NCBI RefSeq assembly: GCF_000350085.1
Contig: NZ_CAUM01000117.1
Location: forward strand, 18,693 to 82,692
Origin: Mesorhizobium metallidurans STM 2683
GTDB taxonomy: Bacteria > Pseudomonadota > Alphaproteobacteria > Rhizobiales > Rhizobiaceae
DNA length: 64,000 bases
Reading direction: 5' to 3'
Position numbers and translations under genes: made by a program. Positions 53,209 to 62,381 of this stretch are shown here, piece after piece; the first letter of the stretch is position 1, and every line of letters starts with the position of its first letter. The notes beneath the pieces were generated by a model. It was not told where the DNA came from. It made no database searches and saw only the letters and a program-made list of their open reading frames with translations.

Positions 53209-53997
53209 GTGGTGCTGAAACTGGTGGTCTGGTCGATCCTGGCGTTCCTGTTGATGCCGCTAGTGATCATCGTTCTCTTCTCGTTCCATGCGAGCCCTTC
53301 GCTGTCGTTTCCTTTTGCCGGCTTCAGTCTGCGCTGGTACGCCGAAGTGCTGGGCAATGCCCAACTCGGCTCGGCCTTGCTCAAGAGCCTCACCGTCGCC
53401 GGCTTCACCGCCTTGATCACGCTGGTCCTCGGGGCGGCCGCTTCGCTTGCCTGGCTTCGCCTGGGGCATCGCGGCCGCGCCTTGCTGGAGGTGCTGTGCC
53501 TGACGCCGATCGCACTGCCCGGCCTCTTCGTCGGCGTCTCGCTTCTGGTGCTGTTCGCCCAGGCCCGCGTCCAGCTCTCGACGGTCACCATCGTCATCTC
53601 GCATGTGGTGCTGGCCCTGCCCATCCTGATCGTGGCGATGCGCGCCCGGCTTGCCTTGTTCGATCGCTCGCTCGAGGAAGCGTCGCGCGACCTCGGCGCC
53701 AGTCAGATGCAGACCTTCGGCAAGGTGACGCTGCCGCTGATCGCACCGACATTGATCGCCTCGGCCATATTGGCATTTGCCGTGTCTTTCGACGAGTTCG
53801 TCGTGACCTCCTTCGTCGCCGGCACCGAGACGACGCTGCCCATGTATATCTGGTCGATGATGCGCCGCACCGTCACGCCGCTCATCAACGCCATCTCCAC
53901 TCTCGCTCTGGTGTTCTCGGTCGCCATCCTCTTCATCGCCTGGCTCATCGGCCATCTGCGCAGAAGATCGGCCGTCGCCGGCCGCACCGTGTCATAA
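53209..53997 (+). CDS. PotC-like ABC permease
   Basis: A 262-residue permease with six hydrophobic segments and the contact loop LEEASRDLGASQMQTFGKV. The GTG start is four bases beyond the PotB-like stop. Pairs with the PotB-like permease. Confidence 0.9.
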   Translation: MVLKLVVWSILAFLLMPLVIIVLFSFHASPSLSFPFAGFSLRWYAEVLGNAQLGSALLKSLTVAGFTALITLVLGAAASLAWLRLGHRGRALLEVLCLTPIALPGLFVGVSLLVLFAQARVQLSTVTIVISHVVLALPILIVAMRARLALFDRSLEEASRDLGASQMQTFGKVTLPLIAPTLIASAILAFAVSFDEFVVTSFVAGTETTLPMYIWSMMRRTVTPLINAISTLALVFSVAILFIAWLIGHLRRRSAVAGRTVS

Positions 53998-54009
53998 GGA
54001 TCGACAGGC

Positions 54010-55095
54010 ATGACAATCCGCCCGCCCGTGATCGAGATCACCGCGGCCCAGAAAATGTTCGGTTCATTCCAGGCGCTGAGCGACATCAACCTGTCCATCG
54101 AACAGGGCGAGATCGTCACCTTGCTCGGCCCCAGCGGCTGCGGCAAGACAACCCTGATGCGGCTGATAGCCGGCTTCGAGGCGGTGACCGCCGGCACCAT
54201 CAGGATCGATGGCAAGGACTGTGCCGGGCAACCTCCCGAGCGGCGGCCGGTGAACATGGTCTTCCAGCGCTATGCGCTTTTTCCCCATCTCGACGTTTTC
54301 GAGAACGTCGCCTTCGGCCTCAAGGTCAAGGGCACGCCCAAGGCGGAAATCCGCGAGCGGGTCCAGCGCATGCTGCACATCGTTCAACTCGACAGCTACG
54401 CCAACCGCTATATCAACGAGTTGAGCGGCGGCCAGAGCCAGCGCGTGGCGCTGGCCCGGGCGCTGGTCAATGGTCCGAAAGTCTTGCTGCTCGACGAGCC
54501 GCTTGCCGCCCTCGATCTGAAGATCCGCCAGCACATGCTGGTCGAGATGAAGCGCATTCACGCCGAGACCGGCGCCACCTTCGTCTATGTCACGCACGAC
54601 CAGGACGAGGCGATGATCCTCTCCGACCGCGTCGTTCTCATGGAGAAGGGTCGCATCGTGCAGATCGACCGGCCCGAAACCATGTACGCGGCGCCGAAAT
54701 CGCTGTTCGCCGCCAAATTCCTTGGCGAGACCAATTTGTTCGAGGCGGCAATGGCAGGCGATAACGCCCTCGGTATGACAGCCGTCACCGGGTCGGGGCT
54801 GCGCTTTCACAGCTCTATCGTTCCAGCCAGCGAATTGCGCGGCAAGGTGATCGTCTCGATTCGACCCGAATCCTTCCGCTTCAACCGGGACAATGACACC
54901 ACGCAATCGGCGACCGGGCAGGTCGAGGATGTCATCTTCATAGGCAGCAGGTCGTTCTACACCATCTGTCTGGCCGACGGTGTTCGCGTTCGTGTCCAGG
55001 TCCAGCGCAGCACGCGCACAAGCCTGCCGAAACCGGGTGAGAAGACGGAAATTTTCTGGGACTCCGACAACGTCGTCATCCTTCCGCAATCCTGA
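54010..55095 (+). CDS. PotA-like ABC ATPase
   Basis: A 361-residue ATP-binding protein. Walker A GPSGCGKTTL, signature LSGGQSQRVALARAL, Walker B VLLLDEPLAALD, switch VTHDQDEAM and a C-terminal TOBE domain (SIRPESFRF, then VEDVIFIGSRSFY). It completes the binding protein-two permeases-ATPase set and is the last gene of the operon. Confidence 0.92.
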   Translation: MTIRPPVIEITAAQKMFGSFQALSDINLSIEQGEIVTLLGPSGCGKTTLMRLIAGFEAVTAGTIRIDGKDCAGQPPERRPVNMVFQRYALFPHLDVFENVAFGLKVKGTPKAEIRERVQRMLHIVQLDSYANRYINELSGGQSQRVALARALVNGPKVLLLDEPLAALDLKIRQHMLVEMKRIHAETGATFVYVTHDQDEAMILSDRVVLMEKGRIVQIDRPETMYAAPKSLFAAKFLGETNLFEAAMAGDNALGMTAVTGSGLRFHSSIVPASELRGKVIVSIRPESFRFNRDNDTTQSATGQVEDVIFIGSRSFYTICLADGVRVRVQVQRSTRTSLPKPGEKTEIFWDSDNVVILPQS

Positions 55096-55151
55096 AATCC
55101 CGAACACATGGCTGGCGCTACGCTGGCGATATAGGCAAGCCCGCCCGAACT

Positions 55152-55367
55152 TTGTGCCCGTCAGCGCTCCAGGCAGATGGCGACGCAGGGCCATTAGACA
55201 ATCTCGGCAGCGACGAGGCCATCCGGCACTGGGAAGAGGTCGCGGCGCTGAAACGTCTCGGCTACCCCGAAGATATCGTCGGGCCGATGTGCTTCTTCGC
55301 TTCGGACCAGTCAGCCTTTGTCACGGGACAGGCGCTCAACGTCTGCGGCGGTATCTACTTCCACTAG
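55152..55367 (+). pseudogene. SDR-family C-terminal remnant
   Basis: Only the last 65 or so residues of a short-chain dehydrogenase can be read: EAIRHWEEVAALKRLGYPED, then CFFASDQSAFVTGQALNVCG. The Rossmann fold and the catalytic Ser/Tyr/Lys part are missing. Just upstream another frame reads VPVSAPG, resembling the PG loop before that region, so a frameshift within a decayed gene is possible. Sits between the Pot-type operon and a toxin-antitoxin pair, a position where deletions are common. Confidence 0.6.
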
Positions 55368-55412
55368 CAGTTCATCCCAAAATCTGCCGTCAGCCCCCGA
55401 TTCTGGTTGTTG

Positions 55413-55823
55413 CTACGTGCGCGCCAACCAGTTTTCGAGTGTCAGTCCGGGCACGCGCGAGAACTCCCGCTCGTTATCCGTTACTAGCGTCGCATTGACG
55501 GCAAGCGCTTGCGCGGCGATCCAAGTGTCATTCGCTCCGATCGCCGTTCCCTGGGTCTCAAGGAAAGCTCGAATTTTCGCGTAGTGACGCGTCGTATCGT
55601 AATCAACCCCGACCAACGGGAGTCGTCGAGCCAGGGTGGCCAATCGCGCACGATCGCGGTCGCCATAGGCGCTCTTTTCTGCGCCGAATTCCAGTTCGCC
55701 CAGAACAATGGCCGAAAGCCGCATGGTGCTCAGTTGCTCCGACTCCAGCCGTTTACGCATCTCTGCTCGCCCTTTCAGGGCTGCAATCAGGATATTGGTG
55801 TCCAGAAGATAAAGCGATGGCAC
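55413..55823 (-). CDS. vapC: PIN-domain ribonuclease toxin (VapC-like)
   Basis: A 136-residue PIN-domain protein with the acidic set in YLLDTNILIAAL, LGELEFGAEKS, GANDTWIAAQAL and LVTDNERE. GTG 55823, four bases after the antitoxin stop and with GGACGG upstream, is the likely start; ATG 55850 lies inside the antitoxin. Predicted Mg-dependent RNase. Its antitoxin type differs from that of the 33 kb pair, so the two modules are independent. Confidence 0.87.
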   Translation of the reverse strand: MPSLYLLDTNILIAALKGRAEMRKRLESEQLSTMRLSAIVLGELEFGAEKSAYGDRDRARLATLARRLPLVGVDYDTTRHYAKIRAFLETQGTAIGANDTWIAAQALAVNATLVTDNEREFSRVPGLTLENWLART

Positions 55824-55827
55824 GGGC

Positions 55828-56064
55828 TTAACCGTCCAGCGAAGCCACATCTTCAGCCGGTTGGTCCTCCGGTGCCATTAGATCAATCTCGTCGGCATCG
55901 GTCCAGAAGTCCCGAAACGCATCGGCTGCCAAGCGGGGATAGTCCGGAACCAGGCGCGCAATTACCTTGCCGTGCCTCGTAACGGCGATTTCTTCACCCG
56001 CTTCGACTTCGGCTAGCAACGCCGAGAAGCGGGCTTTCGCCTCAACGACCGTTATATTTTTCAT
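55828..56064 (-). CDS. Phd/YefM-family antitoxin
   Basis: A 78-residue antitoxin. The N-terminal Phd/YefM pattern is VEAKARFSALLAEVEAGEEI, VTRHGKVIARLVPD; the acidic C-terminus (DADEIDLMAPEDQPAEDVAS) would bind the toxin. Start ATG 56064; ATG 56076 is the alternative. It precedes its toxin by four bases. A perfect palindrome at 56081-56094 just upstream is its likely operator. Confidence 0.87.
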   Translation of the reverse strand: MKNITVVEAKARFSALLAEVEAGEEIAVTRHGKVIARLVPDYPRLAADAFRDFWTDADEIDLMAPEDQPAEDVASLDG

Positions 56065-56080
56065 CGGCGTTCCCATAAAA

Positions 56081-56094
56081 TGACCATATGGTCA
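56081..56094. promoter_or_regulatory. palindromic operator of the Phd/VapC pair
   Basis: TGACCATATGGTCA is a perfect 14-base palindrome, 16 bases before the antitoxin start. It is the expected autorepression site. Confidence 0.65.
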
Positions 56095-56169
56095 GAATAT
56101 AGGCGCAAGCCCACGACTCGTCAACGACCGCTCCGTTCGCTTCCAACGATCGCACTTGCGAAGCTCGAA

Positions 56170-57760
56170 TCAGCGCGCGGCTTCGCGCAGCACGAATTTC
56201 TGGATCTTGCCGGTCGCGGTCTTCGGCAATTCGCGAAAGACGAAGCGTTTCGGGATTTTGTAGCCGGCTAATCTTGAACGACAAAATGCGACCAGTTCTT
56301 GCGTCCCGACCTCTCTTCCCGCCTTGGTCTCGATGAAGGCGCACGGCACCTCGCCCCATTTCTCGTCCGGCATGGCAACGACCGCTGCCAGCAGAATGGC
56401 AGGATGCTGGTGAAGCACATTCTCGATCTCTAGGCTGGAGACGTTCTCACCGCCCGAAATGATGATGTCCTTCAACCGGTCCTTGATCTCGATGGCGCCG
56501 TCCGGGTGCACGATGGCGAGATCGCCGGTGTGAAACCAGCCGCCCGAGAAGGCGCTCTCGCTCGCCGCCGCGTCGCGATAATAGCCGGCCATCAGTGTGT
56601 TGCCGGAAAGCTGGATCTCGCCCATGGTCTTGCCGTCGGCCGCCACCGGCATTCCTTGCTCGTCGGCAACCTTGACTTGGCTCGCCGTGATATGCCGCAC
56701 GCCCTGGCGTGCCAGGAACGCGGCCTTTTCTCCAGCGCTCGCCGTCGCCAGGCGGCCGGGCAGTTCGCACAGCGTCGCCGGACCGTAGGATTCGGTGAGG
56801 CCGTAGAGATGGACCAGGTCGACGCCCAGCGCATCGAGCTGTTCGATCAAGGTGCTGGTTGGCGATGCGCCGCCGGTCGCCACCGTGACGCGCTTTTTCC
56901 AGGGCGCCGGCAGGGCGCCGGGGATGGTTGAGCAGCATGTAAAGCACTACCGGCGCGCAGGAAAAATGCGTCACCGCGTGGGTCTTGAGGGCACCGAAAA
57001 CCAGATCCGGATCGATCCTGTCGAGGCAGACATGCAGGCCGCCCGCGGCTGTCACCGCCCAGGTGTGGCACCAGCCGTTGCAGTGGAACATCGGCAAGGT
57101 CCAGAGATAGACCGTGTCGCGATCGAAGCCGAGCGCCATGACATTGCCCAGCGCGTTGAGATAGGCGCCCCGGTGGTGGTAGACGACACCCTTGGGCCGC
57201 CCGGTCGTGCCTGACGTGTAGTTGAGGCAGATCGGCTGCCATTCGTCGGCAACGCCTGATATTTCGAAGCGGTCTTCTCCGGGATCACCGGCCAGGAGAT
57301 CGAGCCTGTCCTCGCCGCTGTCTTCGCTTTCCGCCAACAGCACGACGCGAACGCCGGCAACGCGTCCCGCCTGCCGCGCAATGTCGATGCTTCCAGGGTC
57401 CGCCACCACGATGCGGCTGCCGGAATGGTCGAGTATGTAGGCGACGGTGTCGGCATCGAGCCGGGTGTTGATGCTGTTGAGCACCGCGCCGATGGAAGGC
57501 ACCGCATAATGGGCGGCCAGCATCTCAGGCCGGTTGGAGCACATGAAGCTGACCACGTCGCCAGCCCCGCTCTCCTGCCTTCCAGGCCATGCGGCAAGCC
57601 GCGCCGCGATACCGCCGAATTGCCGGTAGGTCCAGCGCCGATCGTTCCAGGCGATTGCCGGGCGATCGGGATGGACTGCCACGGCGCGCGCCAGGAAATC
57701 CGCCGGCGTGAGCGGGTGGAAATTCGCCGGCCGGCGCGAAAGATGTGGCTCTGCCTGCAT
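56170..57760 (-). pseudogene. acyl-CoA synthetase (AMP-binding), frameshifted
   Basis: An adenylate-forming enzyme of about 530 residues read in two frames. The N-terminal part (57760 to about 56900) has the P-loop CLNYTSGTTGRPKGVVYHH and LWTLPMFHCNGW. The C-terminal part (about 56900 to 56170) has VATGGASPTS, HLYGLTESYGPATL, GWFHTGDLAIVHPDG, IKDRLKDIIISGGENVSSLE and the catalytic Lys in PKTATGKIQKF. Removing one T from the T5 run at 56894-56898 joins the two as ALEKRVTVATGG, so a single-base insertion explains it; a sequencing error is also possible. An 11-base tandem repeat (56900-56921) sits beside it. Last gene of the operon. Confidence 0.82.
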
Positions 57761-57773
57761 ACCCCTGATGTCT

Positions 57774-58691
57774 CTAAGGTTTTAGCGTCTCGACGAACCA
57801 GTCTCGGGCCATCGCCGCCGCCACCTTGACCTTAGACTGGTCCGAATAGAGCGTCATATGCGAAGTGTGCGGCAGCACTTCCAGTTTCTTCTTCGTCGAC
57901 GGAATCTGGTTGAAGGCGCCGATTTCGAGATCCCACAAAGTCAGATCGTCGCCCTCGGCCACGATCATCAGCGTCGGCGTGTTGTAGATGCGCTTCACGA
58001 ACGGCCCGACATCGTAATTCATCAACAGCTCGACCGACTCCACCGTGCTGCGGTTCTCGTAAAGCGGCGCTTCCGAGGCCTTGATGGCCATGAAGGTACG
58101 CACCGTTTCCGGGAACGGCCAGGCCGAGACTTCCGCAGCCGAGTTTTCGGTCGCATGCGGCAGATAGAGCCGTTCGCCGGGTTTTTCATAGCGAAGCTTG
58201 CGATCCCTGAGCACGAGATCCCAGAGCGCCCGGTACTCCATCGTTCCATGCGCGCGCCGCATGTTCTCGTAACCGTCGATCACCGGAATCTGGCTGACGA
58301 TGGTTTTTACGCGCGGGTCGATGGCGGCGAGGATCAGAGCATGGCCACCCGAGTAGGAAATACCCCAGACGCCGATGCGGTCGGGATCGACATTGTCGTG
58401 ACGCTCGAGGAAGCTGATGGCGTTCTGGTAGTCGCGGATTTGCTGCCAGGGATCCAGGTGCTGGCGGTTATCGCCGTCGCTGACGCCCAGATTGCGATAG
58501 TCGAAGATCAGCGCATTGATGCCCGCATCGGCGAATGCCTGGCCATAGGTCGGCATGACGATCTCGCGCACATAGCACCAGCCGCCGGCCAGCACCACGG
58601 TCGGCGCGCGCTTCGATGCGTTGGCCAGATACAGCCAGCCACGCACGGTCGTGCCTTCGGAGTTGAATTCGACGTCCACTCGCTTGGTCAT
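57774..58691 (-). CDS. alpha/beta hydrolase
   Basis: A 305-residue alpha/beta-hydrolase. The oxyanion region is VVLAGGWCYVRE, the nucleophile Ser lies in IGVWGISYSGGHALIL, an Asp in MIVAEGDDLTLWD and the His in HTSHMTLYSD. AGAGGAAAT precedes ATG 58691; the upstream frame extension to 58853 is not coding. It lies 64 bases after the E1 gene. With E1 and two SDRs it suggests hydrolytic C-C or ester cleavage in the pathway. Confidence 0.87.
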   Translation of the reverse strand: MTKRVDVEFNSEGTTVRGWLYLANASKRAPTVVLAGGWCYVREIVMPTYGQAFADAGINALIFDYRNLGVSDGDNRQHLDPWQQIRDYQNAISFLERHDNVDPDRIGVWGISYSGGHALILAAIDPRVKTIVSQIPVIDGYENMRRAHGTMEYRALWDLVLRDRKLRYEKPGERLYLPHATENSAAEVSAWPFPETVRTFMAIKASEAPLYENRSTVESVELLMNYDVGPFVKRIYNTPTLMIVAEGDDLTLWDLEIGAFNQIPSTKKKLEVLPHTSHMTLYSDQSKVKVAAAMARDWFVETLKP

Positions 58692-58755
58692 GAGATTTCC
58701 TCTGCTAGTCAATCGATTGCATTTTGAGTTGAAATTTTCGCGCGCGGCATATCCG

Positions 58756-60777
58756 TCAGCTCCGGTAGCAGACGGTGCGTGCCGCCTCGGCGATCCGCGC
58801 CGCGTTGGGGATGAGTTCGCGTTCCAGTCCGGAATTGTAGGGCATCGGGACATCGGCCATCCCGACGCGCGCCACCGGCGCGTCGAGCCAGTCGAAAGCG
58901 TTTTCCATGATCAGCGCCGAGATTTCGGCGCCGAAGCCGTGCGTGGTCCAGCCCTCATGGACGACCACGCAACGGTTGGTCTTGCGCACCGAAGCCAGGA
59001 TAGTCCCGCCGTCCAATGGCCGTAGGGTTCGCGGATCGATCACTTCGGCCTCGATGCCGTCGCGCGCCAGCTCGCGCGCCGCCGAAAGGGCGACGTCCAC
59101 CATCGCCATCGTCGCGACGATGGTGACGTCCTTGCCCGGCCGGCGGATCGCCGCCTTGCCGATCGGCAAGGCATAGGGCGCCTTCGGCACCGGGCCGCGG
59201 CTCTGCTGATAAAGCAGCTTGTGCTCGATGAAGACGACCGGATTGTCGTCGCGGATCGCCGCCGCCAGCAGGCCCTTGGCATCGTAGGGATTGGACGGCG
59301 CCAGCACCACCAGCCCGGGGATATGCGCGAACCAGGTCTCCAGCGACTGCGAATGCTGAGCGCCAAGGCGGATGCCGCCGCCCTGCGGCCCACGGATCAC
59401 CAGCGGGATACGCGCCTCGCCGCCCAGCATGAAGCGCAGCTTCGCTGCCTGGTTGACGATCGCATCCATCATGTGGGTGATGAAGTCGAAGAACTGCACC
59501 TCCACGATCGGCCGCAAGCCGGTCAGTGCCGCGCCGACGGCGGCATTGGCAATGACGTTTTCCGAAATCGGCGTGTCCCGCACACGCTCGGCCCCGAACG
59601 CCTGCTGCAGGCCTGCCGTGCACTGGAACAGCCCGCCGATCCGGCCGACATCCTCGCCAAGCACGACGACATGATCGTCGCGCGCCATTTCCTGGTGCAT
59701 GGCCTCGCGCACCGCCTCGACATAGCCGAGCTGGCGTGACCCGGCTTCCGGCTCGGAGGCGGCGGCCAGTGACGGCGCCATGACGGCCGGAAAAAGAATG
59801 TCCATCGCCGGTTCCGGCGCCTGCCCGGCAGCGGCGATCACCTGTTCGATTTCGGCGTCCGCCTTCGCCGCGATGGCGTCGATGCGCTTCTGGCTCACCT
59901 GGCGCTGCTTGAGCAGTGCCGTCATCTTCAGGATCGGGTCGCGCCGCCGCCACTCTTCTTCCTCGGCCTCGGGACGGTAGCGCGGCAGATTGGTTCGCAT
60001 CGAATGATCGCCGGAACGGTAGGTCATCGCCTCGATCAGGCTGGGGCCTTCGCCGGCGCGTGCCCGTTGCACGGCGATGCCGACGGCATCTCTCACGACG
60101 ACCGCGTCATTGCCGTCGATGGTCTCGCCAGGCATGCCGTAGGCGACCGCGCGAGTGGAAATCCTTGGCACGGCGGAAGCCTGCTCGACCCCCAGCGACA
60201 GCCCATAGCCATTGTTCTCGCAGACGAAGATCACCGGCAGCTTCCAAAGTGCTGCGAGATTGAGGGATTCGTGGAAAATCCCTTCATTGGCCGCGCCGTC
60301 GCCGAAGAAGGCAACGCACACCTGTCTGGTGCCGCGGATCGTTGCCGAGAGCGCCGCGCCCGTGCCGATGCCGAGCCCGGCGCCGACAATGCCGTTGGCG
60401 CCGAGAATGCCGCGGTCGAGTGCCGCGATATGCATGGAGCCGCCGAGCCCATGGCCATAGCCGGTGATACGGCCGAACAGCTCGGCCATCATCTTGCCGG
60501 TGTCGGCGCCCTTGGCGATGCAGTGGCCATGGCCGCGATGGTGCGAGACGATGTAGTCGTCGTCGCCGAGCCCTGCGCAGGCGCCGACGGCGATCGCTTC
60601 CTGGCCGACGCAGGAATGCGCCGTGCCCTTGATGACGCCCGACTTGAACAGCTCCGCCGCCCGCTCCTCGAAGCGGCGGATGCGCCACATGTCGAGAAAA
60701 TAGGTTTCAAGCTCGGTGGTCTCCAGCATGGGAGACACCGCAGCCGAAACCGTATTTTCCCGACGCGCCATACTCAT
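58756..60777 (-). CDS. fused 2-oxoacid dehydrogenase E1 alpha-beta
   Basis: A 673-residue thiamine diphosphate enzyme carrying both E1 subunits in one chain. Residues about 25-330 are E1 alpha: HRGHGHCIAKG, the TPP motif GDGAANEGIFHESLNLAALW and VIFVCENNGYG. Residues about 350-673 are E1 beta: VVLGEDVGRIGGLF, DTPISENVIANAAVGAALTG and IDPRTLRPLDGGTI. No E2 or E3 gene is in the window. It is of the acetoin/pyruvate/branched-chain type. Start ATG 60777 or 60771, 10 bases after the SDR stop. Confidence 0.9.
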   Translation of the reverse strand: MSMARRENTVSAAVSPMLETTELETYFLDMWRIRRFEERAAELFKSGVIKGTAHSCVGQEAIAVGACAGLGDDDYIVSHHRGHGHCIAKGADTGKMMAELFGRITGYGHGLGGSMHIAALDRGILGANGIVGAGLGIGTGAALSATIRGTRQVCVAFFGDGAANEGIFHESLNLAALWKLPVIFVCENNGYGLSLGVEQASAVPRISTRAVAYGMPGETIDGNDAVVVRDAVGIAVQRARAGEGPSLIEAMTYRSGDHSMRTNLPRYRPEAEEEEWRRRDPILKMTALLKQRQVSQKRIDAIAAKADAEIEQVIAAAGQAPEPAMDILFPAVMAPSLAAASEPEAGSRQLGYVEAVREAMHQEMARDDHVVVLGEDVGRIGGLFQCTAGLQQAFGAERVRDTPISENVIANAAVGAALTGLRPIVEVQFFDFITHMMDAIVNQAAKLRFMLGGEARIPLVIRGPQGGGIRLGAQHSQSLETWFAHIPGLVVLAPSNPYDAKGLLAAAIRDDNPVVFIEHKLLYQQSRGPVPKAPYALPIGKAAIRRPGKDVTIVATMAMVDVALSAARELARDGIEAEVIDPRTLRPLDGGTILASVRKTNRCVVVHEGWTTHGFGAEISALIMENAFDWLDAPVARVGMADVPMPYNSGLERELIPNAARIAEAARTVCYRS

Positions 60778-60787
60778 GAAAAGAGGC

Positions 60788-61561
60788 TCATGTGAACAGG
60801 CAGCCGCCATTGACGTCGATGGTGGCGCCGGTCAGGTACGAGCCGTCCGGTCCGGCCAGGAAACTGATCGCCGAGGCGATCTCCGACGGGTAGGCGGCGC
60901 GACCAAGCGGGATCTTGTCCCACTCCGTCTTCTTCATCTCCTCGAAGGTCACGCTGCGCTTCTCTGCCTCCTCGCGCAGCGCGTCGAGATGCATACTGGT
61001 GGCGACATTGCCGGGCGCCACGGAATTGACCCTTATATTGTCGGCCGCAAGCTCGGCCGCCGTCGTATGGGTCAGCGAGATGACGCCGGCCTTCGATGCG
61101 CAATAGGCGCCGAAAAAGCCATGGCCGCTTTTGCCGTACCAGCTCGAAACCGTGACGATCGAAGCGCCTTTTGCCGCGCGCAGTGCGGGAATGAAGTGCT
61201 TCATCAGGAACACGTTGGCGCGCAGATTGACGTTGAAGACGCGGTCCCACTCGGCAATGTCGAGCGTTTCGATCGAGCCGACCTGCTGCAGCACACCGGC
61301 AACCAGGCCGAGGAACTTCAGCGGCGCCCCGATCGAGGCGATCGCGGCGTCGATCGAGCCATACTGGTCGGGGTTGGTGATGTCGGCGGCGACGCCGATC
61401 ACCTTCTGCCCGTCCTCGGTCTTTATGCCCTTGGCGACCTCGGCCACATTGTCGAACTGGTCGATGAGCACGAGCGACCATCCATCGGCGGCGAGCCGTT
61501 CCGCCGTCGCCCGCCCGATGCCACCGGCAGCGCCGGTCAAGACTCCCGTTTTCGCGCTCAT
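60788..61561 (-). CDS. SDR-family oxidoreductase
   Basis: A 257-residue classical SDR. TGAAGGIGRATAERL is the dinucleotide motif; the catalytic Ser-Tyr-Lys are in VTVSSWYGKSGHG and YCASKAG; the C-terminus reads GSYLTGATIDVNGG. The start overlaps the upstream SDR stop by 4 bases. Two consecutive SDRs after a sugar-type importer suggest sequential oxidations of the imported polyol or sugar. Confidence 0.88.
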   Translation of the reverse strand: MSAKTGVLTGAAGGIGRATAERLAADGWSLVLIDQFDNVAEVAKGIKTEDGQKVIGVAADITNPDQYGSIDAAIASIGAPLKFLGLVAGVLQQVGSIETLDIAEWDRVFNVNLRANVFLMKHFIPALRAAKGASIVTVSSWYGKSGHGFFGAYCASKAGVISLTHTTAAELAADNIRVNSVAPGNVATSMHLDALREEAEKRSVTFEEMKKTEWDKIPLGRAAYPSEIASAISFLAGPDGSYLTGATIDVNGGCLFT

Positions 61562-62346
61562 TGCAGGATCATCCCGCCGTCGATCAGCAGCACCTGACCG
61601 GTCATGTAGTCGGATTGCGGTGACCACAGGAAGCGCACGGTGCCGACGACATCGGACGGCTTGGCGACGCGGCCGAGCAGGATCTGGCTGGCCAGCGAAT
61701 TCATCGCTTCGCCCGGCGCCGAGCTGGCGCCCATCGCCAGCAGGTCGGCGTCGAGCTTCTCCCAGAGTGGCGTGTCGACGACGCCCGGACCGAACGCGTT
61801 GACCGTGATACCCTTGCCGGCGAGCGCGCGTGCACCGGCCTGTGTCAGGCTGATAACGACGGCCTTGCTGGCGGAGTAGGGGGCGAAGTCGGCAAAGCCG
61901 GTGCGGCCGGCGATGGAAGCGGTATTGATGATCTTGCCCTTGATCCCGCGCTCGATCATCGCCTTGGCGGCCTCCTGGATGCCGATCAGCACGCCAAGCG
62001 CGTTGACGTCCATGATCGCATGCCAGGTCTTCTCAGTGGCCTCCAAGAAAGGCTCGGGCTTGTTAAAGCCGGCATTGTTGACCATGACGTCGATACCGCC
62101 GAATTGCTTGCAGCAGGCGGCGACCGCCGCCTTGACCTCGTCGCGCTTGGTGACGTCGACCTTGCTGAAGACGACGCGCCCGGCATGGTCCTTCGAAAGC
62201 TCCTTGACCGTCTGCTCGCCGACGGCCGGATCGATGTCGGCGATGACTACCCCGTAGCCATCGTTTAGCAACGCTGTCGCTATTTCCCTGCCGATGCCTC
62301 GCGCGGCGCCCGTAACGACGGCGCCGCCCTTGTTGTTCTCACTCAT
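61558..62346 (-). CDS. SDR-family oxidoreductase
   Basis: A 262-residue classical SDR. VVTGAARGIGREIATAL is the dinucleotide motif, NNAGFNKPEP follows, TASIAGRTGFADFAPYSASK carries Ser and Tyr/Lys, and MTGQVLLIDGG closes the domain. AGGAGA precedes ATG 62346; the longer frame to 62982 is a permease shadow. First soluble enzyme after the importer permeases. Confidence 0.88.
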   Translation of the reverse strand: MSENNKGGAVVTGAARGIGREIATALLNDGYGVVIADIDPAVGEQTVKELSKDHAGRVVFSKVDVTKRDEVKAAVAACCKQFGGIDVMVNNAGFNKPEPFLEATEKTWHAIMDVNALGVLIGIQEAAKAMIERGIKGKIINTASIAGRTGFADFAPYSASKAVVISLTQAGARALAGKGITVNAFGPGVVDTPLWEKLDADLLAMGASSAPGEAMNSLASQILLGRVAKPSDVVGTVRFLWSPQSDYMTGQVLLIDGGMILQ

Positions 62347-62381
62347 CCCGAAATCTCCTCTTTTTGAAATCTTGCACGGGC

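Noticed and set aside
56081..56094. Sixth copy of the shared MarR-type operator
   Set aside because: TGACCATATGGTCA shares the ATGGTCA core, but lacks the TTGAT part, is a perfect palindrome, and stands directly before an antitoxin gene, so it is better read as the toxin-antitoxin operator.
56900..56921. 11-base tandem duplication as the cause of the CoA ligase frameshift
   Set aside because: Removing one copy does not bring the two frames together; removing one T of the neighbouring T5 run does.
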